A DNA stretch of 64,000 nucleotides, from the NCBI GenBank assembly GCA_029215795.1, contig JARDYH010000002.1:43942001-44006000 (forward strand), in the 5' to 3' direction. Positions 21,477 to 33,760 of the stretch are shown piece by piece. The stretch comes from Anniella stebbinsi. Lineage: Eukaryota; Chordata; Lepidosauria; Squamata; Anniellidae. The notes beneath the pieces are model-generated. The model searched no databases. It was not told where the DNA came from and was given only the letters and a program-made list of their open reading frames with translations. The position numbers and the translations under genes are program-made. Each line of letters opens with the position of its first letter. Position 1 is the first letter of the stretch.

Positions 21477-23392
21477 TATCTGAATGTCCTTGAGAACCAG
21501 CCAACTTCTTGCAGATGTCATGTAGAAATTGACCAGGTACAGCTTGCCCATGATTGAGCCTCCATGATAGGAAATGCTGCACAGAAATACAGGTGGCAAA
21601 TATTTGCCAAAATGTAGGAAACATGTCACCAAACTTTTCATGTGATTGATATTATTCATTAGATAAAGGCAATGTGTGGAAACATCCATATATACAGCAC
21701 ATTCTGGTAGTCTTGCTTCAAAGCACCATGGGCTTCAAGAATTCTTTTTTTTAATCAATAGTGTAGTAATACTTTTGTAGATAATCTTTAAGTAGCTTCT
21801 AACACAAAGAATGCAACAACCTTTGATCAATATTAATGAGCCTTGGAATTTCAACAGTATGCTTTCGAGGCATTTTAATCCACATTCACATAAGTAATGT
21901 CAACAAGATTAATTGCACACTAAAAGTAATAGATCTATACAGTTTGCAGCTCTTTTGAGTCCTGCTCTCAGTACGGCCCCACTGATAATAGCTAGAGTAA
22001 TAAGTGTTTGGAAGCCTTAGATGTGTGCGACACTGTTATTTAATTGGAATCCTATCCTGCACTGGAAAGATACTAATAGTATAATCGTCAACATAAAAGG
22101 ATGGCAGTTACTGAAATTTTCAGAAGCAGTGACTGAAATATCTAAGGTTTCTAGGCAAAAGAATCAAATGACTGTTTTCTCCGTGGGGTAAGAAAAAGGT
22201 CTTTAAGGCAGAAAGTGTGTTATTTCTTGGCCTCGGTGACAAATATAGTCAATTCAGTTTCCATAATATATGAACACTAGGGAAGACCCAACTTTGAACG
22301 GCAGATTAAATATTTTCAAATGTGACAGGTAGTTTGGATCTAAAATACAAAAGGTGTCAGATAAAGTGCAAAAAGTCATTTCCCCCTCCAGGTAAAATGT
22401 AAATGCTGACAAAGGAAATAAATAATAGGCATAAATGAGAAACACTATTGAGAAGGATCTGGGGTATCGCTTAGGGTTTGATGAACTGAATTTCAGTCAT
22501 CAAAAACAATTATGTGCACACAAATCCTCATGCTTCCAGATTCAAGTTATCTATTGGCCACATTCTTTCTTTTCAATTTCTCTCCATACCTACTTCTGCA
22601 TGACACACTCCAAATAATTTCTTATGGAGCATTACACCGTCTAGATCACCGTAGCTCTTCTTAAAATAAGGTTGCCAGATGTTTTCCACTCTTCCAAGCA
22701 TGCTTATAGGTGAAGAAAAAAATCTAATACATTTTATTTTCTTAGCCAGACTTTATAGTTTCTGCTGCTGTGTGGATATTTCCCACACTGCTCCAATACC
22801 ATGAGATTTTAAACTTGTATTAATCACATTTGTATCCTATCCTTTCTTCCCAGAGATCAGTATTCTTCTTCCCCCCAATTTTTTTATTGTGAATTTGTGA
22901 ACAAAATAAAAAACCATGAAGAAAATATTAATAATAAAAAATAAAATAAAAAATAAACATATACAGCCACATACTTCAAAAGCCTCAGTTTCAAATATCA
23001 TAATTTCTAGGTAAGTAAAAAGGAGGAGGGGAAAAGGTAGCATAAATTACACAAAAACGTCCATAAAGGCAGACCAAATGTCTGAGTAAATGTCCATTCG
23101 TAGATGACGCCTGTATACCACTCTTTCAAATGTTGCTAATGTTGTTAAGTCTTCAATCCATTGCATTATAGATAGTGTGGTTTTATCTTTCCAAGGTTGT
23201 AAAATAATTCTTTTGGCAGAGATCTGTGTGAGATTGGTTAGAATGGGAGATAGTGACTTCACCAATGTTGCCCAGTGAGCTGTATGGCTTAATGCAGAAC
23301 TGAATCCTCATCAGTTTAAGTCTAATACCCTATCTGATACATCATGCTGGCATTTGCGACATACATGATGGGGAGTCTAAGTGGAAAGATCA

Positions 23393-23560
23393 AGTGATGG
23401 GACGGCCTTAGCTCATTGATGGAGTACAACCTTTGTGTACAAAATGTCCCAGGTTCAATCACCAGCATCTCCAGATAGGGCTGGAAATGACCCGTTTGAA
23501 AGCCTGGAGGGCTGCTGCCAGTCAGTGTAGACAATACTGCCTCTAACCTGTTCAATTATG
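23393..23560 (+). mobile_element. tRNA-derived SINE
   Basis: The A-box region CTTAGCTCATTGATGGAG and the B-box-like CAGGTTCAATCACC are followed by the SINE body CATCTCCAGATAGGGCTGG, GCTGCCAGTCAGTGTAGAC and AATACTG. Same family as 56257-56455. Confidence 0.75.
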
Positions 23561-24404
23561 CATAAAAGCGCAATATAATCAGTCATTCACCACAATTTGA
23601 ATAAACCCAAACAATTGCCTATCAATTCAGATCATGTTCAGATAATCAGACTTTGGCGTACAACCTATAATCTATACATCTATAAATTTCATACCTCAAC
23701 AAGATAGAATTACAGAGAATAATATTCTGTTGCTTTTGTAAAGTAATCAGATGCTGGAGATACAAACGCAGAAAACAAAATTCACTTCAAAGCACTTGGG
23801 ATACCCCAAGGGCCACTAATGCAGCTCTCCAGGAAGTACCACCAGCAGAATGTGGTCCTCAAGCTTTTGAAGGCTATGACCTGGAAAAGATGGAGGTCTG
23901 ACCCTAGTAACTATCTAATCAATGTCACTGAAAAAAGAATCCCAAAAGCTTTTACAGGAAAAGCAAAGGTGGTTCAGCTCCAGAATGCCAGCTGGAGCAA
24001 AGCACAGTCTCAGAAACGAGAGGTAAGTACCCTCTGGAAGGAAAGCAAATTGTTATTCCTCCTTCTTATCATTGCTCACACAAGAAGGATCTGGAAATAG
24101 GATGAGGCATTGCCCCAGTAACACTCTGATGGCAACAATGGCAACATTAAGAAACATCTAAGTTCTACAGAAGGTGACCAAAGTCATTAAAATGAAGTCG
24201 GTCTTGAAGCCAATAGCAAGCACAGCAAGAGGCCATTTGCAGGGGATATGTGGCGTGAAAGGGAGGAAGGGTTGTTTAACCCTTTTTCTTGCTGCAATTT
24301 TTCTTTGCAACCATTCCCCCTCTTCCCCAGTCAATGTTCCTTGTTCCACAAGCATGTCACAAAACACTGATTGAGAGAAAAGCAGTAAAAAGGAAAGGAT
24401 CAAA

Positions 24405-24555
24405 GAAGATTTTATTCATTCATTCGTTTATTTATTAATCCATTCCTTAGCCACCTTTCAAGACCACAGTTTTCCCAAGGTGGCTTACAGAATAAAAACA
24501 ATACCGAAATATAATCATGTTAAATATGAACAATTATAAATAAAAAACAATTCCA
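24405..24555 (-). mobile_element. L2-like LINE 3' tail, antisense
   Basis: On the plus strand TTCATTCATTCGTTTATTT is followed by CCTTAGCCACCTTTCAAG and CCAAGGTGGCTTACAG, the inverse of a LINE 3' UTR ending in an AAATAAA-type tail. Confidence 0.65.
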
Positions 24556-24604
24556 ATGAAATATTATTTAGAATGTATGTATGTATTACATTTCTACATG
24601 ATAG

Positions 24605-25295
24605 GAACATAGGGATAACCTGGCTTCAGTTGTCTATGCTCTGATAATCTCCAAATTAGATTACTGCAATGCGCTCTACGTGGGGCTGCCTTTGAAGACG
24701 GTTCAGAAGTTGCAGTTTGTGCAAAATGCAGCAGCCAGATTGATAACAGGAACCAGAAGGTTTGAACATATAAGACCGACTCTGGCCCGCTTGCATTGGC
24801 TGCCTGAACATTTCCGAGCCCAATTCAAGGTGCTGGTTTTAACTTATAAAGCCTTATACGGCTTGGGACCACAATACCTCTCCCAACACGAGCTTAACTG
24901 TACACTAACTGTACACTACGATCAACACCTAGGTCCTCTTCCGGGTGCGTACTCCAAGAGAAGTTCGTAGGATGGCAACAAGGGAGAGAGCCTTTTCAGT
25001 GGTGTCCCCCCAATTATGGAATGATCTCCCTGTGGAGGCTCACCTGGCGCCAACATTGTTATCTTTTCGGTGCCAGGTCAAGACTTTCCTCTTGTCCCAG
25101 GCATTTAACAGTGTATGTTGAGGGTTTTGTTGTTGTTTGACTCAGAACAGTTGTTTTAAATGGAAATTGTATTTATCTGTTTTTATGCTTTTTATGGTTT
25201 TTAAATTTTGTATATATTTTTTTTTTATGTTCAATTTTTTTAATTCTTGTAAACTGCCCAGAGAGCTTCGGCTATGGAGTGGTATATAAATGCAA

Positions 25296-25334
<39 letters not shown>

Positions 25335-25345
25335 AATAAAATAAA
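24605..25345 (+). pseudogene. L2-like LINE ORF2 C-terminal fragment with 3' tail
   Basis: Translation gives fragments typical of the region after the reverse transcriptase in L2-like LINEs: LIISKLDYCNALYVGLP, VQNAAARLITGTRR, LARLHWLPEHFRAQFKVL and LTYKALYGLGP. The frame breaks soon after, but FSVVSPQLWNDLP-type sequence follows in another frame. The 3' UTR ends GTAAACTGCCCAGAGAGC, then GGTATATAAATGCAATAAA and an AAAT-type tail (25293-25345). It is a 5'-truncated dead insertion with no endonuclease or YADD block. Confidence 0.85.
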
Positions 25346-25469
25346 TAGGATGCTGCCATATACCAAATCATACCATTGGTTCATCTACACCAGTACTGCC
25401 AACACTGGGAATGGCTCTCCAAGATTTCAGGCATAAGTTTTTCCTGTCCTGCCTGGAGATGTGAATAGC

Positions 25470-26315
25470 AAGACAAGGTCTGGTGTTGGGAAAAAAATCA
25501 TCTTATCTTTAATTTTTTTAAAAAAATACTTTATTCAATAAGCCTTCACGTTTCAGCTAAAAACCCTTCCTCAGGAGCTACAAGTAACATAAATACACAA
25601 TAAGAACTAATGCAAGGCAACACCCAGGTCTAAAAAACATTACACATATTGTTTTGGGCTATCAAAAAGGTGAAAGGAGATGGGACAACACTTAGCAAGA
25701 GAGAACTTTTTTGGATTTTGTCCTTGAAATGCCTGGCACTTAGGGGACTGAATGATTCTTTAGAGTTTGCTACATAGAAATTATGAAACAGGATTCATTG
25801 GCAGAAACATCTAAAGCTCAGTTAGCAGGTGATTAATATGCTTCAAGAATAGGAGCAGCAATAAGTGCAAACAGGAGCTTTAGGATCCAACACATTCACA
25901 GCTTGGACTGCTCTTAAACTAGCTCAAACAGCTTATGAACTCGTTTTGACCGTCCAGTGCAAGTAGGAGGTTTCCAGATAACGCAGATCTCAGTGGGGAT
26001 GCCCTCCCAAAAGCTGAAGATTCTTTATTCTTTGTTAGATATTTTAACAGTTCATGTTACTTCAGGTCAGTCTATTTGTTTTTTGTTTTGTTTTGTGGGG
26101 GTATGTTTGGTAGTTACAACAACGTACAATGTTATTAATTGTGCAAAAGCATGTGTAATGTTTTATAGGCATGGGTGTTGTCTTGCATTAGTACTTATTG
26201 TGTATTTATCTTACTTGTACGTCCTGAGGAAGGATTTTTATCCAAAATGTATCGGGTGCATTGAAGAAAACATTTTTTTATTGAAGATAAGAATTTCTTC
26301 CAACATCAGAGCTCG
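25470..26315. mobile_element. DNA element with long imperfect TIRs (GTTTCAGC / CTTCCTCAGGA)
   Basis: The left end has GTGTTGGGAAAAAAATCA, TCTTATCTTTAA, TTTATTCAATAAGC and ACCCTTCCTCAGGAGC. The right end (26221-26312) is the inverse: GTCCTGAGGAAGG, TTTTTTTATTGAAGATAAG and TCTTCCAACATCAG. The length is about 845 bp. The motif resembles the CGTTTCGG/CTTCTTCAGGG motif in the 14917 foldback. The 160-residue open frame inside has no recognisable domain; I do not call it a gene. Confidence 0.65.
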
Positions 26316-26354
26316 TCTCACTTTTCGCATCTGCATTGTGGTGTTTCTCCCCCC

Positions 26355-26445
26355 CCCCCCCCTTTTCTACCTGGAGAAGCTAGGAATCGAACCTGGGACT
26401 TTCTACATTCAAAACATGTGGCCTACCCCTGAGCTATGATCCCTT
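26355..26445 (-). mobile_element. tRNA-derived SINE head, antisense
   Basis: Minus-strand reading gives a GAGCATA-GCTCAGGGGTAGGCC-type A box and a B box GGTTCGATTCC (from GGAATCGAACC on plus, 26383-26393). A C15 run lies beside it at 26349-26363. It is too diverged for a tRNA gene. Confidence 0.65.
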
Positions 26446-27447
26446 CCTGAATGGGTGGCCAAAGCTCTCTGTCTGAGTGGTTCACAAAAGTTAAAAACCA
26501 TAAAATGCAACAACATGGGATAACATAATATGCAACTTTTACAAGTTTAAAAGTACAATATAAAGCCAAAGTAAAAGAAGAAGTATTTAGAAGTAAAAGT
26601 AGTAGAAAAGAACTGGGTAATGGGTCTGCTAAGATTAAGCCCTCTCTGTCTTCCGACTGCAAATGCCCTCTAACATTTATGCTTTGCACATTGGCAGCAA
26701 AAATGGGTTCAGTAAATAAAGAGAAAGCCGACGAAATTAAAAATTTGTCACATGTTTGTGTATGCATGTGCGTATACATACACATCACTAGCAAAAGAAA
26801 ATGGATGAACTCTGCATATTGCTCTTGTTCAATAATTATGGCAAAAATGTGATCTTGCTTTTCAGATGTTCTCTAAAAAAATAATAGTCCTCTAAAATTA
26901 ACCTCAGATCCTTCTTACCATCATGTCTATATTCGGGACAGGCTCAAAGTCAAAGTTGTACCAATCCCTAAGGTATTTGAAAGATCATACCATCCATGTT
27001 CCCCATTTTCCTCTTCAAAAGTCAAATTGTCACTTTCCAAAGCCAGCAGGTATGCACTTGCAATACATAAAATGACTTCCCATCAGCACACCACATTAAT
27101 TGAAAAGGCACACAGCTGAGAGTATTCAAAACCAGCAGGAGTATTTCTCTGTATGTCCTCACATGGTGTGACAGGTAGCTAGTTTGTGTGTGAAAGGACA
27201 GAGGTATAATAAAAGCAGCCAGGGATTCTGAATCTGCTCGTGTTCGCCACTCTGCTCATTAATTTTATATGATCATGTAAGCATTGACTGACAGGGCACG
27301 TGCAAGGAGTACCAATGACTCTGAATGCTCACATCGATGCCTTGGCAACACACAGACAGCTATGAACTGGTATTGTTTTCTTTCTTGAAAACAGAAGCTC
27401 TTCCTCATTTAATCCAGCTTGAGAGTTAGTGCCTAAACATTGAGGCT

Positions 27448-27485
27448 GCAATCCTATACATGTCTACTCAGATGTAAGTCTGAAT
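27448..27485. mobile_element. Short MITE fragment (GCAATCCTATACATGTCTAC family)
   Basis: TGCAATCCTATACATGTC and TACTCAGATGTAAGTC form the left half of the roughly 85-bp palindromic repeat seen whole at 44251-44337. Confidence 0.65.
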
Positions 27486-27639
27486 ACAGATTTCTGGTGG
27501 TGGTAGTGGTGTTACGTGGGACCTTCTGATTCAGTTTTTGCCGAACTGTGAAGGAATGACCCATGTGGCTCTGTATTTAGCTATTTATCACAGTAGCTTA
27601 GAATCTCATCATACAAAAGCAGCTTTCAATGAGTGGTTT

Positions 27640-27739
27640 GGAGCCAGACTTACTCATACTTAGAGTAGACTGAAGTATGTTGATCTTAAGTCGCATTGAT
27701 TTCAATGGGTCTACTCTAAGTATGACGAAGTCTCGGCCC
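27640..27739. mobile_element. Small hairpin MITE (ATACTTAGAGTAGAC)
   Basis: The arms GAGCCAGACTTACTCATACT-TAGAGTAGAC and GTCTACTCTAAG-TATGACGAAGTCTCGGCCC pair over about 30 bp. No target duplication was identified. Confidence 0.7.
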
Positions 27740-28375
27740 AACCAAGTAAGGCCCTAATAATGGACATACATATATACACACATACATGTACTGGATCTGC
27801 ACTGGATCTGAACAAGGATTGTGCATTGATACTCTACTCTTCCTTTAGGGCTAGATACTTCAATTTTTTAAAAACATATTCTGAAATTGAATCTTGCTAT
27901 TCTGACACATCTTCAGATCACCTCTGAGGTTTCGCCATATTTCAGAGTTTGATTGACTGGGGCACTCATTCATGCATGGCCAACTAGGATTACATTACTC
28001 TGCAATCACCACATCTATAGCATGTGCATAAACCTCAACAAAAAATGCTTTGTGCATATAAAACTTTAGATGGAAGATCCCGAACCCCCATCCTTATGTT
28101 CATGAATAAAATATACTACAGCTCTCAAACTCTGTACCACTGTTTCTCAATGCATTTCTACACAGAAACTGAAGCAAGTGTCATGTCTTGCTAACAAACA
28201 CCCCCCTTTCCCCTCTTAGAAGGTTAAGGTTCTGTAGTAGGGAACTCTTAGGCCAGTCCTAATTATTATTCCAGCTGTTTCACATCTGCTGATTAACATG
28301 AGGGCAGGGGCAGGGGCATTTGCATGGAAGAATAGGTGGCAATGGGACTTAAACCATCCTGTTTCTTCCTTAGAA

Positions 28376-28695
28376 TAGGGTGACCAGATAAAATCCAGGT
28401 CAGGGCTCATGTAACTTTAACAGTTGTAGAGAAAAGGGAATTACAGCCAGTGTCATTTGTATGCAATTAGTTCCTGGTGATATTCCCTCTTCATCACAAC
28501 AGTTAAAGGTGCAGGCACTATACCAGAGTGACCATATACAAAAGAAGGCAGGGCCCCTGCAAGTTTAATTGTTGTGATGAAGAGGGGATTTCACCAGGAA
28601 CTAATTGCATGCAAATGACATTGGCTGAAATTCCCTTTTCTCTACAACTGTTAAAGTTACATGAGCCCTGACCTGGATTTTATCTGGTCAGCCTA
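28376..28695 (+). mobile_element. hAT hairpin MITE, copy 2, exact 8-bp TSD
   Basis: A 320-bp foldback beginning TAGGGTGACCAGAT and ending ATCTGGTCAGCCTA. It is flanked by exact octamers CCTTAGAA at 28368-28375 and 28696-28703. The arms contain GTAACTTTAACAGTTGTAG and the central spacer GAGTGACCATATACAAAAG. The exact duplication identifies the hAT superfamily for all sister copies. Confidence 0.93.
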
Positions 28696-29373
28696 CCTTA
28701 GAAATACCTCCCATCCGGGGTGTTTTTCACCATAACATGATGTCTTCTGTTCTCAGAGTCCAGATGAGGGGAAAGACTTTAAACAAAAAACAAGTAAGGA
28801 AATATGGAAGGAAGAGTTTGCACAGGAGAACTGGGAGATGTGAAGAATGTAAATCACTCTTTCAATGTACCCTGTTCTCCTCTGCAATCACCTCCTCACC
28901 CCCGCAGTAATGTGACAAAGTGAACATAAGATTAGTAATCCTGTTTTACTCCATAATGTGTAATATTACTTCCATCTTTGATCTCAAACTTTGGTCTATT
29001 TCATCTACGCACACCCTCAGCCACAGTCTTGACCTTGTTTTCTCAAAGAACTGCTCCATTTCTGACCTTTCCATTACTGAATTTCCTTTATCAGACCATC
29101 ATCTACTATCTTTCACTACTGCCCATGACTCACTTCCTCTCTGTTCTGTCTTTTGTTCTGCCCAGGACCTGCACTCTGTTAATATTGAGACCTTCTCTCA
29201 AATACTGTCCTCATCTCTTCCTTCTGTCACTTCTGCAGGATCCCTGGATTCAATTGTCTCTTCCTCTTATTCTACTTTATCCTTCACCTTTGATAGTTTT
29301 GCTCCAGTAACTATACACAGAGTTCACCCAACTCAACCCCAGCCCTGGCTTACTCCTTTTCTTTGTTCTCTTT

Positions 29374-29693
29374 GGCCCCCTCCACAAGGATGCGCTTTTG
29401 TGCCCGGTTCGGGGATTATGTGCATTATCGCGGAGGCGCATTTACGCCTAATCCCTCTGCACGGGAGGCGGCGAGAGGCGGCGAAGCGCATTAATTGATG
29501 TCCAAAAAGCGCTTTAGAAGACGTTAATGCGCATAATCGCTTGTTCACACGGCGAAAATGCGCTTTAACGGCCGGAGCAAAATAAAAGTCGCTATTTAAC
29601 GCGCCTGTATGCCCGTTTTGCGCTCCGCTGGTGTGGAGGTAAAATTTATAATGAGCCTTCAAGGCTCATTAAATGTCTCGTGTGGAGGAGGCC
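29374..29693. mobile_element. CpG-rich MITE (GGCCYCCTCCACA ends) in the L2-like LINE
   Basis: The left end is GGCCCCCTCCACAAGG and the inverted right end GGCCTCCTCCACACGAG. It is flanked by TTT on both sides (29371-29373 and 29694-29696), suggesting a PIF/Harbinger-like 3-bp duplication. An exact TTTGTTCT octamer (29362-29369 and 29694-29701) is an alternative. Removing 323 or 332 bp puts the flanking LINE segments back in one frame. The interior is rich in GCGC and CGC words, unlike its surroundings. Confidence 0.8.
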
Positions 29694-30968
29694 TTTGTTC
29701 TTGTGCTCATGGGGCTGAACATCTTTTGAGAAAGATCAGGGAAGGGGCAGATTATATTCACTACAAATTTGTTCTTCTTTTTCTTCAGCCCTCTCCTTAG
29801 CCAAACAGCAGTATTATACATCAATGATTTGTGCTAATGTTAGGAATCTCCAGCATCTCTTTTCCACCTTTGACTCTCCCTTAAAGCCTGCTCCTCCACC
29901 TCCTTCTTTACTTTCAACTGATGACTTTGCTACCTTCTTCAATGACAAAATTGAAACTATTCACTCTGTGAATAGTGATTGTCTTCTGCTACCTGTTCTT
30001 CAACTTCCCACTCCTTCTGCTACTTTTTCCTCTTTCTCTCCAGTTTCATCCATTGAATTGTCCAGACTGCTGATTTCCTCAAATCCTTTTACTTATTCTC
30101 TTGATCTTGTCCCCTCTTGGTTATTAACTTCTGCTGCCCCCTCAGTTCTTCCTTCTCTCCATCATGTCATTAATCTCTTTCTTCTGGTTTGTTCCCTTCT
30201 GCATATAAGCACACTATTGTTTCTCTAATTCTTAAGAAGCCCACTCTTGATTTGTTCTCCCTCTTAATTATCAACCTTTTTCTTTGCCACCTTTCATCTC
30301 AAAAGTCCTGGAACATGCTGTTTATCAGTGCTACCTTGACTTTCTCATACCCCTGCTCTAGACCCATTTCAACCTGGATTTCGCCCTCTGCACTCCACTG
30401 AGACAGCCTTTATGAAGATCACTGATGATCTTCTTACTGCTAAGTCTAAAAGAATCTATTCTATTCTTATCTTGCTTGATCTTTCTGCGGCCTTTGATAC
30501 AGTTGATCATGAACTTTTGTTGGTCTCTCTCTGAGATCTGAGTTTTTCTGATTCTGTCCTCAGTTGGTTTATCTGTTATCTGTTGAGTCAGTCTTTTCAT
30601 GTGATACATGGAGAGTCTATATCATCCTAATTTCCCCTTTCAGTTGTTCCGCAAGATTTAGTTTTAGCCCTTTGCTGTTTTTATTGTATACACTGACTCT
30701 GGGGAACCTTATTCGATCGCATGGCCTTCAATATCACTTATATGCCAATGATACACACTTATATGCCAATGATATACAGTTATATTTTTCAACCCCAGGA
30801 TTTTCCTCACAGCACGTATGTCAGACATCTAAGCTTGGATGCGTCATCATAATCTTAACCTTAATATGGTCAAGACTAAACTGCTCATTTTTCCTCCAAA
30901 CTTCCACCCCACTATACACTTTCTGTTACTGTGAACTAGTTCCTCCCTGTCCCTTAGAGCAGGGACAC

Positions 30969-31080
30969 ACAGCCTATCTACACTACTGCTTTAAAATGGT
31001 TTATAACAGTTTTAAACTGGTTAATAATACCAGTTTAAAGCTGTTATAAACCGTTTTAAAGCAGTAGTGTAGATAGGCTC
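30969..31080. mobile_element. Perfect-hairpin MITE in the L2-like LINE
   Basis: The arms CAGCCTATCTACACTACTGC / GCAGTAGTGTAGATAGGCTC continue through TTTAAAA-GGTTTATAACAG and meet at a short centre. It is the compact form of the family at 4490 and 10179. Confidence 0.8.
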
Positions 31081-33320
31081 AGCCTTGGTTTCATTTCTAA
31101 CTCTTCTCTCTCCTTTGTTCCTCATATTGAGCCTGTTGCAAAGTCATGCCATTTCCCCCCTCTATAACATAGCTAAAATCAGACCTTGTTTCCTCTGCAA
31201 ACACTTTAGGCCCTGCTTTGGTTATTTCTCAGCTTGACTACTGTAATCTTCTCTTGACTGGTCTTCCTCAGCCTCACATTCGTTCTCTGATTTCTGTCCA
31301 GGACTTTACTGTCCCACCATTCTGACCACATCACTCCACTCTTGAAGTCTCTTCACTAGCTCCCTATCCCCCTTAGGATACAATACAAGCTCCTTGGTCT
31401 ACCTTTTAAAGCGCTACATGATTTAGCCCCCTCTTATCTTTCTGCTCTTATTATACCCCTACTAGGGATCTTTGCTCCTCAAATAGCATGCTTCTGATCA
31501 ACCTGAGGGGTATCTGTTCTCACGTTCAAATTCACCCATTCTCTCTAGCTGCTCTATATTCCTGGAACTGCCTTCTGAAGCATCTGCAGACTGCTCTTCA
31601 ATCTCAGTTTTTAAGGCTCATTTGATTTTTTTTCTTTTCTTTAAAGCCTTTGGTATCTCTTCTTGAAAACTGGGTTTTAATTCCATCCCTTCCCTACTCC
31701 CTTTTTTTCTTCTCAATTTTAACTTTTAATATGTTATTATATTTTATGTTTACATTGTTGAGATTGTAAATCATTTGGGCAGGGAGTTGATTGTGTTGTT
31801 CTTTGTAAAGTGCCAAGAACATTTATGGTGCTTTATAAATAAATAAATAAATAAATGATGATGATAGATTCCTAGAGCTCCTGGCATAATTCCCATTGCT
31901 CCATTGGGCAAACCATGAGCATAATTGACCAAAATGTTCCTTAGTCTACGCCCCACCAAACTTAATGGAAGTACTCAAAAGAAAAATCATGTCCCGTGAC
32001 TGTTGGCACTGGTTTTATATTGTCTTAGGTAGACCCATTAACTCGGATGAGTAGGGATATTTACATTCCCGAATGGTTATGAATTTGCTGTATTGAACAT
32101 TTCCATAAACTGATATTTAGAATCAGAAAGAGGAAAGAGTAACTCCAATGTTATATCCCTTTGTTTTCCTCAGTTCAACCCTACTTGGCAAAAAAAAAAA
32201 AAAATCTTGAGAACAAATATTGGGGATGGCTTCCTAAAAAACAACAAAACCCTGCAATGTGTTTCTATCACCAAAGAAAACAGAATTTTTTAGAAAATGA
32301 TTGTGTGATAAGCAATATTTGTAACCTGCCTGCTGACCAAATGTCTTTTTTGGGTAATACAAAATCACTAAAACATGCCAAAAATTATTTAAAACATCTA
32401 TAAGTAATAATCAGCAGCAACATTAATAACAAGAGCAGAAACAAGAGAGGGATAAGGTAACCCAAAATACACCTGAAAAATGACCCCAATATCTAAAAGC
32501 CAATAAGAAAGAAGGGAGGTGAACTTTCCTAGGGAGAGTAGTACAGTTTGGGAAATATGAAGTCCATATCTTAAATACTGAAAATTCTCTTAGTACTGTG
32601 GTATGTAAAGAACAGCCTGCTTGTTCAACATACGAGGCCATGTCTATTAACTGAAGTGGCTGTCCACCCTCTGCTATCAACTCTCAATTAATCCTGCTTA
32701 TCTAGGTTATCTGCTCAGTGACACAGTAATAAGACTGAATTACAGTACTATGGCATAATTAATTTTCCTTAATGAACTTGTCTATGTAGTGCTGCAAATT
32801 GATGCTATTTTCAGTAATGGGTAATAAATCTGCAGCCTTTCTTCTATTTATTGTAAAACTGATGTCCCTTTCCTTCTCCTAAACTGTTAATATCTTAAAA
32901 TGGTGGAACTTGAAAAAGTTTGTAGTTGGTTTTTCAAAAGCCAGTGCCATATAAAATCACAAGTAACTCATTCAATTACTACTCAATGTATGCATTGTCA
33001 CACTACTAGTAAATAAAAAGGACTCCTTACTAAATACAACAGGAGGTGACATTAATTTTGAATGGGCTACAAAATGTATGGGCCATTTCATTGTGTTTAT
33101 AATAAAACAAACATATAAAAATCACAATCACTCTGATGTATGTTACATCTCTCCTGCCACATCTGTAAAAGGCTGTTACAGAGTGGCCAATTGTATGTCC
33201 ACCATCCACAGTAAGCATATAGGGCTTATACATTGCACAAATACTACAGATGATGCTGTCTCTTCTTGATGTGATCCCACTTCTCACGAACCATGTGCTG
33301 CTCAAGTACTTTGTTAAGTT

Positions 33321-33760
33321 AATAATAATAATAATAATAATAAATTTATTTCTTACCCGCCTTTCCATTTGGATCAAGGCGGGGAACAGCAGTAAATATA
33401 AAATATGATAAAATACATAAAACTGATTAAAAATGTGCTATACATTATTAAAATAGCAATAAAACATCCTAAAAACATCCTAAAAACATTATAAAATTCC
33501 ACTGGATATGCCTGCCGGAACAGACTAGTCTTTATAGCTTTCTTAAATTCTAAAAGACTGTTAATGTAATGTGGTGCGGAATTCCTGATTACTTTAGATG
33601 TGGTTCTAACAGTGCGCAAGTGACTTATAACGAATAAGCTACATGTTGTACAAAGCTCATTAGGGAAGCTTCTCCTCCTATACAGCCTGTCTGTTGAAAT
33701 CCCAGAATAAACAGTTATTAGTAACCTATTACTACAGTATACCATTTGACATGTAATATA
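33321..33760 (-). pseudogene. L2-like LINE 3' end, antisense
   Basis: The minus strand encodes LLEFKKAIKTSLFRQAYPVEF, the same C-terminus as the 36.3-37.4 kb element. Its 3' UTR then ends in GGCGGGTAAGAAATAAATTT and an ATT repeat (33321-33343 on plus). It is 5'-truncated. Confidence 0.85.

Larger units (their letters stand above)
28920..31866 (+). pseudogene. L2-like LINE, long degenerate copy (endonuclease to 3' tail)
   Basis: Translation across frames shows, in order, the end of the endonuclease (THTLSHSLDLVFSK, then ITEFPLSDHHLLSF), the linker (LFSTFDSPLKPAPPPP, then DDFATFFNDKIETIHS), and reverse-transcriptase blocks ([13 protein letters not shown], then [16 protein letters not shown]). 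A degraded VPQ-LV-block and repeated YANDTHLY/YANDIQLY follow where YADDTQLY is expected. Stops and frameshifts make it dead. The tail reads GTAAAGTGCCAAGAACATTT, then TTTATAAATAAATAAA. Two MITEs sit inside it (29374-29693 and 30969-31080). The duplicated TTATATGCCAATGATA (about 30735-30770) doubles the catalytic-motif region. Confidence 0.87.

Noticed and set aside
25957..26439. 160-residue open frame, hydrophobic stretches
   Set aside because: It lies inside a long-TIR DNA element and an adjoining antisense SINE. No recognisable family; the hydrophobic look comes from T-rich codons.
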